Source of the DNA: an uncultured Aquimarina sp.
Lineage (GTDB): Bacteria; Bacteroidota; Bacteroidia; Flavobacteriales; Flavobacteriaceae
DNA length: 64,000 bases
NCBI RefSeq assembly: GCF_947500065.1
Contig: NZ_CANMQT010000005.1
Coordinates: 310,001 to 374,000, forward strand
Direction: 5' to 3'
Part shown: piece by piece, positions 44,476 through 54,718 of the stretch
Layout: the number at the start of each line of letters is the position of its first letter
How positions within the stretch are numbered: position 1 is the stretch's first letter
The notes under the pieces: model-generated
Database searches by the model: none
Told to the model about the DNA's origin: nothing
Seen by the model: only the letters and a program-made list of their open reading frames with translations
Position numbers and translations under genes: made by a program

Positions 44476-45884
44476 GATAGTTGTTGTTTGGTGATCATTA
44501 AATCTGCATTTTTTTTCTCCAATGGAATATTGAAAAACTTATGTTTACATCGTAACTTAGCTAATACCTGTAAAGGTTTATATAAAATACGTTGTTTAGA
44601 ATATGCCAGTTTTAGATAAAATTTAAATCTCTCGAAAAAAGCATATTTCTCCTTACTCATCCAAGGTCCTGATGATCCAATGTAATCAAATTCTGCCCAC
44701 TCTTCAATTGTTTTGGGTAATATATACCCTTTTTTAAGTACATCTTCAGTAATCTTAGACCCCGGATATGGTTTAAAATAAAATATCGGAGTAGAGAAAT
44801 TATGATGCATACTATTTAGTTCTTTAGCTACTTGTACTGTTGCTTCTATACTTCTATCTGTTTCTTCAGGAAATCCTACAATGAAAGGGAAAATAACCGA
44901 AATACCTAAATTCCTACAGCGCTCTGCACACTCATATACCTGTTCTAATTTAATATCTTTTTTTAACCAATCCATCATTTCCTGAGAACCCGATTCTACC
45001 CCTATCAGTAATCTCCGTAATCCAGAATTAACGCAGGTTACAAAATCTTCTTCTGTCATTCTAGCTCCTTGATCAGCTCTCATCGTTGCTGCCCAGGTAA
45101 ATTTCATTCCTCTTTCTACAATTCCCTCTGCTATTTCTATTACCCGATCACGGTACGTGAAATAGGTTTCATCTTGAAGGTTTAAGTCTGTGAATTTATA
45201 TTTCTTATAAAGCTCTTCTAATTTATCAACCATAATTTCTGGTGATACTGCCGTCCATTTTCGATTATAGACAAATGGATCCGCACAAAAACTACATCGA
45301 AAATAACATCCTGTAGAAGATATATAGTCTAGTTGGCGTTGTCCTTTCTTTTCAAAATATTTTTCGACATCTATCAACTCATAATTAATATCCGCATAAT
45401 TATCCATTGGTGAAATAACCCTAGGAGGATTTTTTATCACCTCACCAACTTCATTTCTATAACAAATTCCATTCACATTTTCCAGCGAATCTTCATTAAC
45501 AATAGTTTCTACCAATTCTTTAAATGTCAATTCTCCTTGCCCTTGAACGGTTATATCAATAGTTTTTTCATCCATTAAAGTTTGCTCCGGAAATAAAGAA
45601 GTATGCCAACCGCCCCAAATTACTGGGATATCTTGTCGAACATTCTTAACCGCTCTGGTAATCTCTAATGCGTCTTTAATTGGGCTTCCGGTTAATGCTG
45701 TTACCCCAAAACAAATTGCTCCATCTAAATGTTCATTAATACGATCCATTGGATTTTTATCAATCCTGCCGTCAATGACAATTACCTTATACTTATTTTG
45801 ATCTAAAGCAGAACCAATTGCCAATAATGCTAATGGCATGTCAAAGAAAACAGCTTTAGGATTGTATAATAGTATTTTTTTCAA
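44472..45884 (-). CDS. B12-binding-type radical SAM protein (III)
   Basis: The 470-residue protein has an N-terminal cobalamin-type domain (VIVIDGRIDKNP, VIWGGWHTSLFPEQ, VQGQGELTFKELV) and a radical SAM core with C193, C197 and C200 in STGCYFRCSFC, then LLIGVESGSQEMMDWL. It is on the opposite strand, followed upstream by a methyltransferase gene, so the radical SAM plus methyltransferase pairing is kept in the inverted block. Substrate unknown. Confidence 0.88.
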   Translation of the reverse strand: MKKILLYNPKAVFFDMPLALLAIGSALDQNKYKVIVIDGRIDKNPMDRINEHLDGAICFGVTALTGSPIKDALEITRAVKNVRQDIPVIWGGWHTSLFPEQTLMDEKTIDITVQGQGELTFKELVETIVNEDSLENVNGICYRNEVGEVIKNPPRVISPMDNYADINYELIDVEKYFEKKGQRQLDYISSTGCYFRCSFCADPFVYNRKWTAVSPEIMVDKLEELYKKYKFTDLNLQDETYFTYRDRVIEIAEGIVERGMKFTWAATMRADQGARMTEEDFVTCVNSGLRRLLIGVESGSQEMMDWLKKDIKLEQVYECAERCRNLGISVIFPFIVGFPEETDRSIEATVQVAKELNSMHHNFSTPIFYFKPYPGSKITEDVLKKGYILPKTIEEWAEFDYIGSSGPWMSKEKYAFFERFKFYLKLAYSKQRILYKPLQVLAKLRCKHKFFNIPLEKKNADLMITKQQLS

Positions 45885-45903
45885 AGGAGTATTATTAAGG
45901 TAA

Positions 45904-46644
45904 TTATGTATATGTCTTTTGCGGTAAATTAATATCTGTAATCTTCCAGATTAAAAGAGATTTCCCTTTATATTCTCTTTCGAAACCTTTTTCGATATAT
46001 TCTGATATGATCCTCATAGGTTTAGGAAAATTAAAAGGAGAGATTTCTAAATTTATTGGTCTCCAATCTCCAGTGACAATATCATGATTTATCGTATGGT
46101 TAACAAATGAAGTAGTCATTAAATATTTACAATCAGACTTTTTAATATTTATAAGAGATTGATAAATATGATTATATGAAAAATGCACAAAGCAATCTCT
46201 CGTTATTAACAAATCTGACAGAGGTAAATCATCTTCTAACAAATCGATTCTGCAAAAATTAATTTTATCCGTTCTGTAGTTTTTAATATTACCTGATATT
46301 AAATCTTCAACAATATCACCGCCTATATATGTAATTTTAGAGAAATCGATATAACGAATCCAGTTAAAATCTCCACAAGGAACATCCAATATGCTATTAA
46401 TAGTAAGTTCGACAACTATTTGATTTATTCCTTCTATTATTTTTTCAGTTTGTTTAACTGAAGAACCAGGACCCGAAATACTTTCTTCATAGTTCCAATA
46501 CTCTGAAGTGTATATGTTGGTAAAGACGTTTTCTACACTGTTATCCTTAAACTTAGACCTACTCTTAGAATAGGTAACTTTAGAATAATAATCTAAGATC
46601 CTTAAAGGAATTAATTTCTTTAGTTCTTTTTTAATTCTATTCAT
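45904..46644 (-). CDS. Class I SAM-dependent methyltransferase (III)
   Basis: The 246-residue protein has a SAM site ILDVPCGDFNWIRYIDFSK with acidic loop YIGGDIVEDL and motif LLITRDCFVHFS. The DVPCGD form of motif I marks a distinct methyltransferase subgroup. It is 19 bp upstream of radical SAM III on the same strand. Substrate unknown. Confidence 0.82.
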   Translation of the reverse strand: MNRIKKELKKLIPLRILDYYSKVTYSKSRSKFKDNSVENVFTNIYTSEYWNYEESISGPGSSVKQTEKIIEGINQIVVELTINSILDVPCGDFNWIRYIDFSKITYIGGDIVEDLISGNIKNYRTDKINFCRIDLLEDDLPLSDLLITRDCFVHFSYNHIYQSLINIKKSDCKYLMTTSFVNHTINHDIVTGDWRPINLEISPFNFPKPMRIISEYIEKGFEREYKGKSLLIWKITDINLPQKTYT

Positions 46645-46690
46645 TTATTTTAATTAATTCGACTCTTGTTATAAAAGCATTATCATCCAA

Positions 46691-46942
46691 TTATTCTTCA
46701 TAAATCATCTTTTTTGTACTATTCTCATAACAAATTATATACAATTGATCAGCCTTTATTTCTCTAATTTCTCTTCCAACAATATCGTACATAGCTGTTA
46801 TTCTCTTCTCCACAGGTTCTAATTCATATTGAAACAAAGAAGAAGGAACAGGTCTATTAAAATTTTGAGCAATTGTAAAATGATGTAGTATAAAAAATAA
46901 AAACAGAATCGACATCTGTCTTTTAATTAAATTGTTAGTCAT
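46691..46942 (-). CDS. Small secreted protein resembling a lone T9SS-type tail
   Basis: This 83-residue ORF has a good signal peptide (to about HFTIAQ) followed by some 55 residues: a short proline-containing linker and ITAMYDIVGREIREIKADQ with LYIICYENSTKKMIYEE. The second half has the strand pattern of a type A sorting tail (Dx.GR.v ... glYii). It might be a stand-alone small envelope protein or a decayed remnant of a larger secreted one. No function assigned. It sits 46 bp upstream of methyltransferase III. Confidence 0.5.
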   Translation of the reverse strand: MTNNLIKRQMSILFLFFILHHFTIAQNFNRPVPSSLFQYELEPVEKRITAMYDIVGREIREIKADQLYIICYENSTKKMIYEE

Positions 46943-47154
46943 TTAAATTAAATTAAGAGTTGCGAAAGCATTAAGATATATCATTTTATGATTCTTTCAA
47001 AGAATAAAAAATCAACTAATCAAATACCACAAGCTATATATTCAAAAGTTTATTGTATTTTCACTTTACATAAATAGTAATCGGGAAAATCACAAAGTCC
47101 GTCTTATTATAATTAAGCAAAATCGAGTGCAACTATATATTCATCTTCACACTT

Positions 47155-47895
47155 TTGAATAAAAAACATATTGACATAGTTCTTCCGTGTTATCTCTCTC
47201 CCTCAGATTGGAAAGAACTTATAATTGAAGCTTTTGAAGCACTTTCTAATCTCTTACCTCAATGGTCAATACAATTTATTATGGTGAACGATGGAGATCC
47301 TAAGATATCTCAAGAAGACTTTGATTTTCTTGGCGCTAAAGTTCCTGGGTTCATTGGTATTTCCTTAGAAAAAAATATGGGTAAGGGTTATGCTGTTAGA
47401 AAAGGAATGGAGATCTCTACTTCTGATCATGTCATTTATACAGATATTGAGTTTCCATATACCTATCAGTCTATATACAAAATGGTTAAATTACTAGGTG
47501 AGAACAATATCGACATTGTAATAGGTCAAAGGGCAATAGTACCTGAAAATATAACTATACCCTATAATAGGAAAATCATCTCTAAGTGCCTTAGAAATTT
47601 CAATAAATTATTTATTCACAAATCCATAACTGATACTCAATGTGGTTTAAAAGGCATGAATCAAAAAGGAAAAGAAATTTTACTTAATACAACAACCAAT
47701 CGATATTCTTTTGATATAGAGTTTATTTTGCAAGCAAAAAAAGAGAGTGAAATCGTAATGAAACCTATGAGCATAGCTCTTAGTACAAGAGTTGCTTTTT
47801 CGAATGTAAGTTTGCTTACCTTATTCAAAGAATCTTTAAGTCTTCTCCATATTCTCTTTAAAAACCTATTTTCGAAATATGAAAGAGCTAAATAA
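47155..47895 (+). CDS. GT2 glycosyltransferase, polyprenyl-phosphate sugar synthase-like
   Basis: The start is TTG (no internal Met before residue about 43). Motifs follow the dolichyl-phosphate mannose/glucose synthase type: VLPCYLSPSDW, IMVNDGDPK, NMGKGYAVRKGM, VIYTDIEFPY at the metal site, and DTQCGLKGM. Such enzymes put a sugar onto a polyprenyl phosphate at the inner membrane face for later use by GT-C transferases. At 246 residues it lacks the C-terminal membrane domain of longer family members. It overlaps the next gene, a GT-C-like membrane protein, by 17 bp, supporting that donor/acceptor link. Confidence 0.8.
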   Translation: MNKKHIDIVLPCYLSPSDWKELIIEAFEALSNLLPQWSIQFIMVNDGDPKISQEDFDFLGAKVPGFIGISLEKNMGKGYAVRKGMEISTSDHVIYTDIEFPYTYQSIYKMVKLLGENNIDIVIGQRAIVPENITIPYNRKIISKCLRNFNKLFIHKSITDTQCGLKGMNQKGKEILLNTTTNRYSFDIEFILQAKKESEIVMKPMSIALSTRVAFSNVSLLTLFKESLSLLHILFKNLFSKYERAK

Positions 47896-50056
47896 ATATC
47901 GATTCTATATATTGGCATTTGTAATGCCAATTTTATATTTGAGTATCGTATATTATCAGGTTTTTTCTAATCCTAATAGTTACCTTTTCTCAAATATTGG
48001 TGATGGCATCAAAAACTATTATACATATGCATATCACATAAAAAACGACTCTGGTTTTATTGAATTCGAAGGAATGAATTATCCCTTTGGAGAACATCTA
48101 ATCTATACAGATGGTCAACTTTTTCTATCTAACTTAATTAAAGTAATCAGTATACCTATTCCAGAAATAGCTAATTACAGTATTGGCATTTTAAATATTT
48201 TAGTTCTGCTGTCTTATGGAATTGGTTCATTGTTCTTGTTTCTTTTTTTACGAAAGCTACAAATATCAAAATGGTATGCTAGCATATGTGCTTTTGCAAT
48301 TATCATACTTGCTCCGCAATTGTTTCGCATTCCCTGGCATCAAGCACTTTCCTATGTATGTATCATACCAATATCCTTATATCTTTTTACTTGGTTTTAT
48401 GAAAAAAGGAATCTGCGATCATCCTGTACTATATTGTTTTTTAACTGCTCCTGTATTTTTATACATCCTTATTGGGGATTTATTTTAGGATCTTTTTATG
48501 GAATTTTATGGTTTCTTCTATCTATTCAAGAGCGAAAAAGATTACTTTCTAAGCCTATTAGCTATGTTCATTTTACGTTTCAAACTTTACTACCTATTAT
48601 TATTTTCGTAGGAATACTATTCTCTAGTGACACACATGTTAACAGAGTCAGTTCTCCTGAGTTTTTCTATGATTTTACTGCAAGTTTTAACAACACTTTC
48701 GCAACACCGTATTTCCCTTTAGGGAAGTTATATGATTGGCTATTTCATATAGATAAAGCACACCAAACATTACATTGGGAAGGGAGAAGCTACTTGGGAA
48801 TATTTACTATAATACTTCTTTTAGTAGCCATATCTATTTATATAGCAAAATTATTGAGGAAACAAACTATTTCAAAATATAATCCAATAATGGTTTTATT
48901 TGTCGGAACTGGTAGTCTGCTGTTTGTAATTGCTACCACACTTCCTTTTCGTGTTTTTCCCATTTTAATCGACTGGTTCCCTTTGATCAAACAATTTAGA
49001 GCATTTGGACGGTTAACATGGGTTAGTTATTTTGTGTTTACAATATTCTCGGTATACTTTCTATATAGAATAGCTAATAAATTAAAGTATAAAAATATTA
49101 TATTAATCGCATTGCCTATTATGATGATTACAGAAAGTCTGGTTCCTCATATTGCTAATACAAAATATGTAAAAAACTCCTTCAACATTTTTAATAAAGG
49201 ATGCCTGGAAAGAGAAAAACCGGAATTAGCACAAGCTATTGCTTATATAGACTCCAAAAACTACCAAGCAATAATACCTATCCCTTACTTTCATGTAGGT
49301 AGCGAAACTTTTGGTCGTCCAAAATTTAGTTATGCATATGTAGCGGATCCGTTTACAATATCTTACCACACTAGACTTCCTCTTACGGGTGTTTTTATGT
49401 CAAGGACATCTATTTCTGAAACTAGAGAATCATTAATACTATTCAGTAAAATCAAACAAGAAAAGGCTATTCTAAAAAAAATGGATACAACTTCTCCTCT
49501 ATTGGTCGTTCATATGAAAAATCAGCCTATTCCCAATGACGAAAGATGGATTATTGAAAAATCAAACGAAGTATTCTCAAACGACGAAATTGTTCTTTAT
49601 GAAATTAAAGTCTCTGATTTAAAGACTACAAAGAGTGTAGCAGCCTCTTCTAATATTAGGCCAATATATTCTAATTCTTATGAAAATCTTCCTAGTACAT
49701 TAACCTATAAAGGCACCGGAGCCCTGAAGTTACCACATTACGGAATTAATGAATTATTAAGATATGATCAAGTATCTCTTAAAAAAAAATCAGAGTACAC
49801 TTTGCAATTTTGGTTCGAAAATTCAGGTAACCGTTGTCAGGCAAAGTTAAAACTTGGGATATTAGATAACGAAATCATTGAATATCAGGAGACTTTTATT
49901 AATACACCAAATACATACAAAATTAACGGCAATTGGTCTCTTTATGAAATCAAACTCAAGCAAGAAATACTTTCTAGGCCTTTTGTTATCTATTTTGAAG
50001 GGCATGATAGAAAACAACATATTTACATAGATGAATTAAGTATAATTCCTAATTAG
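47879..50056 (+). CDS. Large polytopic membrane protein, GT-C/YfhO-like
   Basis: The 725-residue protein has about ten to twelve hydrophobic helices in the first 420 residues, with large loops after the first helix (IGDGIKNYYTYAYHIKNDSGFIEFEGMNYPFGEH). That DGIKN and Tyr/Phe-rich loop 1 fits the acidic first loop of polyprenyl-phosphate-sugar-dependent GT-C glycosyltransferases. The last 300 residues are soluble and beta-rich, presumably periplasmic. It is translationally coupled to the GT2 gene. Activity is inference. Confidence 0.65.
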   Translation: MKELNKYRFYILAFVMPILYLSIVYYQVFSNPNSYLFSNIGDGIKNYYTYAYHIKNDSGFIEFEGMNYPFGEHLIYTDGQLFLSNLIKVISIPIPEIANYSIGILNILVLLSYGIGSLFLFLFLRKLQISKWYASICAFAIIILAPQLFRIPWHQALSYVCIIPISLYLFTWFYEKRNLRSSCTILFFNCSCIFIHPYWGFILGSFYGILWFLLSIQERKRLLSKPISYVHFTFQTLLPIIIFVGILFSSDTHVNRVSSPEFFYDFTASFNNTFATPYFPLGKLYDWLFHIDKAHQTLHWEGRSYLGIFTIILLLVAISIYIAKLLRKQTISKYNPIMVLFVGTGSLLFVIATTLPFRVFPILIDWFPLIKQFRAFGRLTWVSYFVFTIFSVYFLYRIANKLKYKNIILIALPIMMITESLVPHIANTKYVKNSFNIFNKGCLEREKPELAQAIAYIDSKNYQAIIPIPYFHVGSETFGRPKFSYAYVADPFTISYHTRLPLTGVFMSRTSISETRESLILFSKIKQEKAILKKMDTTSPLLVVHMKNQPIPNDERWIIEKSNEVFSNDEIVLYEIKVSDLKTTKSVAASSNIRPIYSNSYENLPSTLTYKGTGALKLPHYGINELLRYDQVSLKKKSEYTLQFWFENSGNRCQAKLKLGILDNEIIEYQETFINTPNTYKINGNWSLYEIKLKQEILSRPFVIYFEGHDRKQHIYIDELSIIPN

Positions 50057-50068
50057 CGAATTCTATAT

Positions 50069-51205
50069 ATGTTAAAAAAAACTAATCAAAAGCTACTGCT
50101 AGTTCTCTTAAGTATTTTTTTTACAATAATGCTTTGCGAACTTTTAGTATCTATTTTAGTATCAGATGGCTATTTTTTATTTCAACCTAATACAGTGTAT
50201 GAATTTGAGGTAGATTCTACAAGTCTTAAAGGCGTAAGTGGACCAACCCAGTTTAGCATTAACAAAGATGGTCACCGTGGTAAGCCTTATGATTTTAATG
50301 CTGATTATCATATTCTAACTATTGGTGGAAGTACAACTGAGTGCTTTTACCTCAGTGAAAACGAAACCTGGCCCTTTTTACTCGAAAAACAATTAACCAA
50401 TTCTACTCATAAAAAGGTCTGGGTTGGAAATCTAGGAAAAAGTGGTTTAAATAGCAGGCATCATATCGCACAGATGGAATATCTTGTTCCCACATTTCCT
50501 AAAATAGATTTGATAATCATTTTGGTTGGAGCAAACGATTTATTGCGTGAGTTAAAATATAGCCCAAACTACAATCCCTTAACATCGTCGGAAGTAATGA
50601 AAACCACTTTTGTTCACTATCCTAGTGATTCCATTAACGGTTTTCCTTACAGTTTTAAATTAGTACAATTAATTTCTGGGCAGAACCAACTCTTTTTCTC
50701 AAAAAGAACTACACATCTTGATATAAACGGAAGTAATACAAATGTGTTTAGAAATAATCGTTCATCCACCAAAGAACTTATTGAAAAAGTTCCGAATATG
50801 GAGGAATCATTAGATCGTTATGAAAACAACATAAACAAGATAGTTGAACTTTCTGAAAAGCTAAATATTAAGATAGTATTTGTAAACCAACCTACTTTAT
50901 GGAAAAACAATATGACTAACTCTGAAATACAATCATTATGGTTAGGAGCAAATGGAGACTATACCAAAAAAGGACAATCCTATTTTTCTCATAAAGTATT
51001 ACGTAACTGCATGGATCAACTTAATAAACGGCTTGAGCAAAGTCTAGAGAAAAGATCTGTAGATTTAATTGATTTAGATAGTAAACTGGAAAAGAGCATG
51101 AACTACTTCTATGATGGAATGCATTTTAATGAAAGAGGAGCTAAAAAAGTAAGTGAAATTTTAGAGAAATCGGTTCGAACTTCAATACATCTTCAATCAG
51201 AATAG
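50069..51205 (+). CDS. Membrane-anchored SGNH/GDSL hydrolase (I)
   Basis: One N-terminal membrane helix (about 8-32) is followed by an SGNH domain: block I ILTIGGSTTECF (Ser88), block III LIIILVGANDLL (Asn), and block V DGMHFNERGAKKVSE with the Asp/His pair. The domain faces the periplasm. Such proteins remove or transfer O-acyl groups on glycans. A second, similar protein lies at 62822-64000, so the cluster's product probably carries O-acyl groups. Substrate unknown. Confidence 0.82.
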   Translation: MLKKTNQKLLLVLLSIFFTIMLCELLVSILVSDGYFLFQPNTVYEFEVDSTSLKGVSGPTQFSINKDGHRGKPYDFNADYHILTIGGSTTECFYLSENETWPFLLEKQLTNSTHKKVWVGNLGKSGLNSRHHIAQMEYLVPTFPKIDLIIILVGANDLLRELKYSPNYNPLTSSEVMKTTFVHYPSDSINGFPYSFKLVQLISGQNQLFFSKRTTHLDINGSNTNVFRNNRSSTKELIEKVPNMEESLDRYENNINKIVELSEKLNIKIVFVNQPTLWKNNMTNSEIQSLWLGANGDYTKKGQSYFSHKVLRNCMDQLNKRLEQSLEKRSVDLIDLDSKLEKSMNYFYDGMHFNERGAKKVSEILEKSVRTSIHLQSE

Positions 51206-51352
51206 ATTTTTTTTTTAAAATTCTATTACTGTTATAACAAACTATAAATAAGTTTTATCTAATAAATTATAAAAACGTAATTATCCTTTCTAATAAATTT
51301 TATTCTTTGTCATTCATCAACTATATTTATAATCCATAAAAAAAAAGAGACA

Positions 51353-52783
51353 TTGAACTTTAGAAAGTTAAATTCAAACAATTACGATAACATTGTTCTT
51401 TTTGGCATTCTACTGTTTTTCTTATTTGTTGTAAGAAACTTTGGATTTGACGGTTTATATGGGCAAGACGCATATGAATACTTAAGGTATACCAGAGCTC
51501 TAATTACGTATCTACAAACCGGAGCTCATCCAGGAGATTATTTTTGGCCATTATACTATCCTATTATAGGGGCACTTCTTGGTTATATTGCGGGACATGA
51601 AACATTAATTTTGCAATTAATTAGTTTATTATCAATTGGAGTTATTGCAATTTATATAAAAAAAATAATTGATCTTGTTTACCCTTCAAAATCTTATGCA
51701 GTCTTATATATTCTCTTATTTTTTGTACTCGCTCCCTATGTACTAAGGATTGGCCTAAGTATTATGAGTGATACATTAAGTTCATGTTTTATTGTTGTTA
51801 GTTATTTCTATGGCATAAAATACATTAAACAAGGTCTTATTAAAACATTATATCTAACTGCTATTTTTGCCGTTATGGCGGTTATGACGAGATATGGTGC
51901 CGGAGTAGTTTTATTACCTCTATTTATTTTGGTAATATATCAACTATTCAAAGATCGTTCTCATCTTATACACATATTACCGATACTAATTATTACACTA
52001 ACTATTACGATTCCTCATTTAATCGTTAGAAATAACAATACTACGGCATTTTTAGAACACAATTTATTAATCAATTGGAGTTTTAAAAACATATTTTCAT
52101 CTGTTTTTGTGATATCGGATGGTACTCTAAAATATAAATTCTTTAATCTTATATACTCAGGCTTTAATATTGTTCATCCAATTTATTTATTCTGTGGATT
52201 TATATTTTTATTCTTTACTAGAAGAGTTGATCTAATAAATAAATGGAGTTTGTTCTTTGGTATTGTAATTCTATCGTATGCTTTTTTTTTGGCAGGAATT
52301 CCTTTTCAAAACAAACGTTTTTTACTACTCTCTTTTCCTTTTGTCGTTTTATTCTTTTTCCCTGTATTTATAAGAATTTCTTCAAAGGAATTTGTAAAAA
52401 AGCATCAACATATATTTCTAATTTGTATATTTCTATTTCAAGGCATCTTTATTACTAGAGCCTTTATACCACTAATTGAAAGAGTTGACTTTGAAAAAGA
52501 AATGATACTGCTAATGAAGCCTCACCAAGATAATACTTTATATAGTTTTGACATAGATATTGCTCTACAAGGCAGAGGTTTAAATTTTGAATATAAAAAC
52601 ATGTTTTTGAAACAATACTTCGATTTTAAATCTAGTGACCTGGTTTTATTCAACCCCACGGCATTTGAAAAGCAATGGAAAGATAAAAACCCAATGATCA
52701 ATTGGAATTATTTACAAAAACACTACAAATTAAAAGCTATCATAGAAGGTCCAAAAGGTTGGAAGTTATACCAAATTCAATAG
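51353..52783 (+). CDS. Polytopic GT-C-like membrane protein (mannosyltransferase-type)
   Basis: Start is TTG (MNFRKLNSNN), preceded by AAAAAAAGAGACA. The 476 residues hold about ten membrane helices and an early lumenal loop GLYGQDAYEYLRYTRAL with the D/YE motif expected of GT-C donors' loop 1, plus a short soluble C-terminus. It is probably a polyprenyl-phosphate-sugar glycosyltransferase. The acceptor and sugar cannot be told. Confidence 0.62.
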   Translation: MNFRKLNSNNYDNIVLFGILLFFLFVVRNFGFDGLYGQDAYEYLRYTRALITYLQTGAHPGDYFWPLYYPIIGALLGYIAGHETLILQLISLLSIGVIAIYIKKIIDLVYPSKSYAVLYILLFFVLAPYVLRIGLSIMSDTLSSCFIVVSYFYGIKYIKQGLIKTLYLTAIFAVMAVMTRYGAGVVLLPLFILVIYQLFKDRSHLIHILPILIITLTITIPHLIVRNNNTTAFLEHNLLINWSFKNIFSSVFVISDGTLKYKFFNLIYSGFNIVHPIYLFCGFIFLFFTRRVDLINKWSLFFGIVILSYAFFLAGIPFQNKRFLLLSFPFVVLFFFPVFIRISSKEFVKKHQHIFLICIFLFQGIFITRAFIPLIERVDFEKEMILLMKPHQDNTLYSFDIDIALQGRGLNFEYKNMFLKQYFDFKSSDLVLFNPTAFEKQWKDKNPMINWNYLQKHYKLKAIIEGPKGWKLYQIQ

Positions 52784-52792
52784 GCTAAAGAT

Positions 52793-53779
52793 ATGTTATG
52801 GATAAAGATAAAATATCGATTAACGATACTATACAAAGCCTTGTTTTTTAAACTTGGTTTAGGCAAACTATTATTAAAAAACAGGTATGGTGAACACATT
52901 CTAGTATTTCACGGGATTGATCAAAAGGAGGAAACTAAATATAATAGTCGCTTTATCTCTGAAAAATATTTCGAAAACTTAATTCGTTATTTTACAGAAA
53001 ACTACAATGTAATTTCGTTAGATGATTTCTATCAAAAAAAATTCAAAAAAGAAACTTTAAATATTGCCCTAACATTCGATGACGGATACCTTAACAACTA
53101 TAAATATGCCATTCCTATTCTAAAGAAATATAATATTCCTGCTTGTTTTTATATCACTCCGATTCATGAAAAAAGCGATAATTTATGGCCTGACTTTCTT
53201 GATTTAGTTTCATTCTATTCACAAAAAAACAAGATCTTTTTTGAAGGAGAAAACTATATGAAAAATAGTCGAAATGAATATACAAGTAATAATGTTTCTC
53301 TAAAAAATAAATGCAAAACATTACCTTATGATAAGATTTTTCCTCTTTATCAAATTTTCGAAAAAGAATGGAATGAAATACAATTAAAGCCATTAGTAGA
53401 TTATTGGAGTTTAATGACTTCAGATCAAATTAAGGAAATTGCTTATGATCCATTATTCACTATTGGGTCACATGGATTAACCCATTCTAATCTACAACAG
53501 ATTGATCTAAATGAAGCTAAATTAGAAATCGCTAAAAGTAAAACGGTACTAGAAAATGTTTGCAAACAATCAATTGACGAATTTGCTTTTCCTTTTGGCA
53601 CCTACACCAATGAATTAGTTAATTATTGCAAAGAAATTGGATTTTCTAAAATACTCTTGGTAGATTACAATACTCAAGATGACTCGAAAGACATAACAAC
53701 CAGAAATCGTTTTGTAATGAATCCGTATATTTCAATGAAACAACAAATCTCTTGTTTATTAAAAGGATCTTATTTTTAG
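52793..53779 (+). CDS. NodB-type polysaccharide deacetylase
   Basis: The 328-residue protein has the NodB motif 1 ALTFDDGYLNNY (Asp96-Asp97), motif 2 GSHGLTHSNL (His-x3-His), and FAFPFGTYTNE later. It hydrolyses N- or O-acetyl groups from a glycan with a divalent metal. It lies 9 bp after the GT-C gene and 4 bp before an acetyltransferase gene, giving an acetyl-off/acetyl-on pair. No signal peptide is evident. Confidence 0.88.
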   Translation: MLWIKIKYRLTILYKALFFKLGLGKLLLKNRYGEHILVFHGIDQKEETKYNSRFISEKYFENLIRYFTENYNVISLDDFYQKKFKKETLNIALTFDDGYLNNYKYAIPILKKYNIPACFYITPIHEKSDNLWPDFLDLVSFYSQKNKIFFEGENYMKNSRNEYTSNNVSLKNKCKTLPYDKIFPLYQIFEKEWNEIQLKPLVDYWSLMTSDQIKEIAYDPLFTIGSHGLTHSNLQQIDLNEAKLEIAKSKTVLENVCKQSIDEFAFPFGTYTNELVNYCKEIGFSKILLVDYNTQDDSKDITTRNRFVMNPYISMKQQISCLLKGSYF

Positions 53780-53783
53780 TAGT

Positions 53784-54716
53784 ATGGAATTTAGATTTGA
53801 AAAACTTACAGAGACCAATATCAAAGATCTCAAAACTATTTATAAAACTGTTTTTGGAAATAAGGTAAGTGATAATTTTGTTTTTAGAAAATTTGATACT
53901 TCCTACCTTGGACTAAAGCATTTCGGTCATCTAGCATACCATAAAGACAAACCTATAGCTTTTCATGGAGCTATTCCCGTACTGATGCAATATAATGACC
54001 AAACTGAAATAGCTGCTCAGTATGGTGATGCCATGACATTTCCCGAATATGCTGGAAAAGGATTATTTACCAAATTAGGCAAACTAACAGATATACAATT
54101 GCAAAAGGCAGGAATCAAATTTGTTTGGGGATTTCCAAATCAAAATTCTGAATATGGTTACTTAAACAAATTAGATTGGAAATATATAGAACGCATGCAA
54201 GGTTTCAAGATAAAGACTACTAATGTGCCTATAGAGAAAATAGCACGGAAAGTTAATTTCACAAACCAGATATTCGAAAAGTATTTAGCTCAAGTATTTG
54301 CAAAATATAGAATTGACGAGATTCTTAAAGGAAGTGTTTATAGGAAAGATAATATAATTTCTACCTCTAGGAATAAAAAGTATTACGATTATAAATCTTT
54401 TGCAGACAATTTTATTATTAAAATAGAAGGATGCTTATTTTGGATTAAAATTAAAAACGGTTTACTAATTGGTGATATCGAAGTTCCTTCAGAAGAACAA
54501 TTTTATAAAGGATTAAAAGCGTTAAAAAACATCTCTGCTAAGAATGGCATCGGTGAAATTATTATTCAATCTTCACCAAATACCTTAATAACTCAATTGC
54601 TGGAAAAACAAAATGTCCAGCAATTTGAATCATGGGTTGTTGGTTTTAAAAACTTTAATTCTCAATTTCCATTGGATCGTTTAAAATTAACATTTGGAGA
54701 TTTAGATACTTTTTAA
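53784..54716 (+). CDS. GNAT-fold N-acetyltransferase
   Basis: The 310-residue protein has the GNAT acetyl-CoA region TFPEYAGKGLFTKLGKLTDIQL (about 90-112) and WGFPNQNSEYGYLNKLDW, with a C-terminal half that may be a second degenerate GNAT-like domain. Such proteins occur in surface polysaccharide clusters to N-acylate amino sugars. It lies between the deacetylase and FkbM genes with 3-4 bp spacings, so the three are co-translated. Confidence 0.75.
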   Translation: MEFRFEKLTETNIKDLKTIYKTVFGNKVSDNFVFRKFDTSYLGLKHFGHLAYHKDKPIAFHGAIPVLMQYNDQTEIAAQYGDAMTFPEYAGKGLFTKLGKLTDIQLQKAGIKFVWGFPNQNSEYGYLNKLDWKYIERMQGFKIKTTNVPIEKIARKVNFTNQIFEKYLAQVFAKYRIDEILKGSVYRKDNIISTSRNKKYYDYKSFADNFIIKIEGCLFWIKIKNGLLIGDIEVPSEEQFYKGLKALKNISAKNGIGEIIIQSSPNTLITQLLEKQNVQQFESWVVGFKNFNSQFPLDRLKLTFGDLDTF

Positions 54717-54718
54717 AC

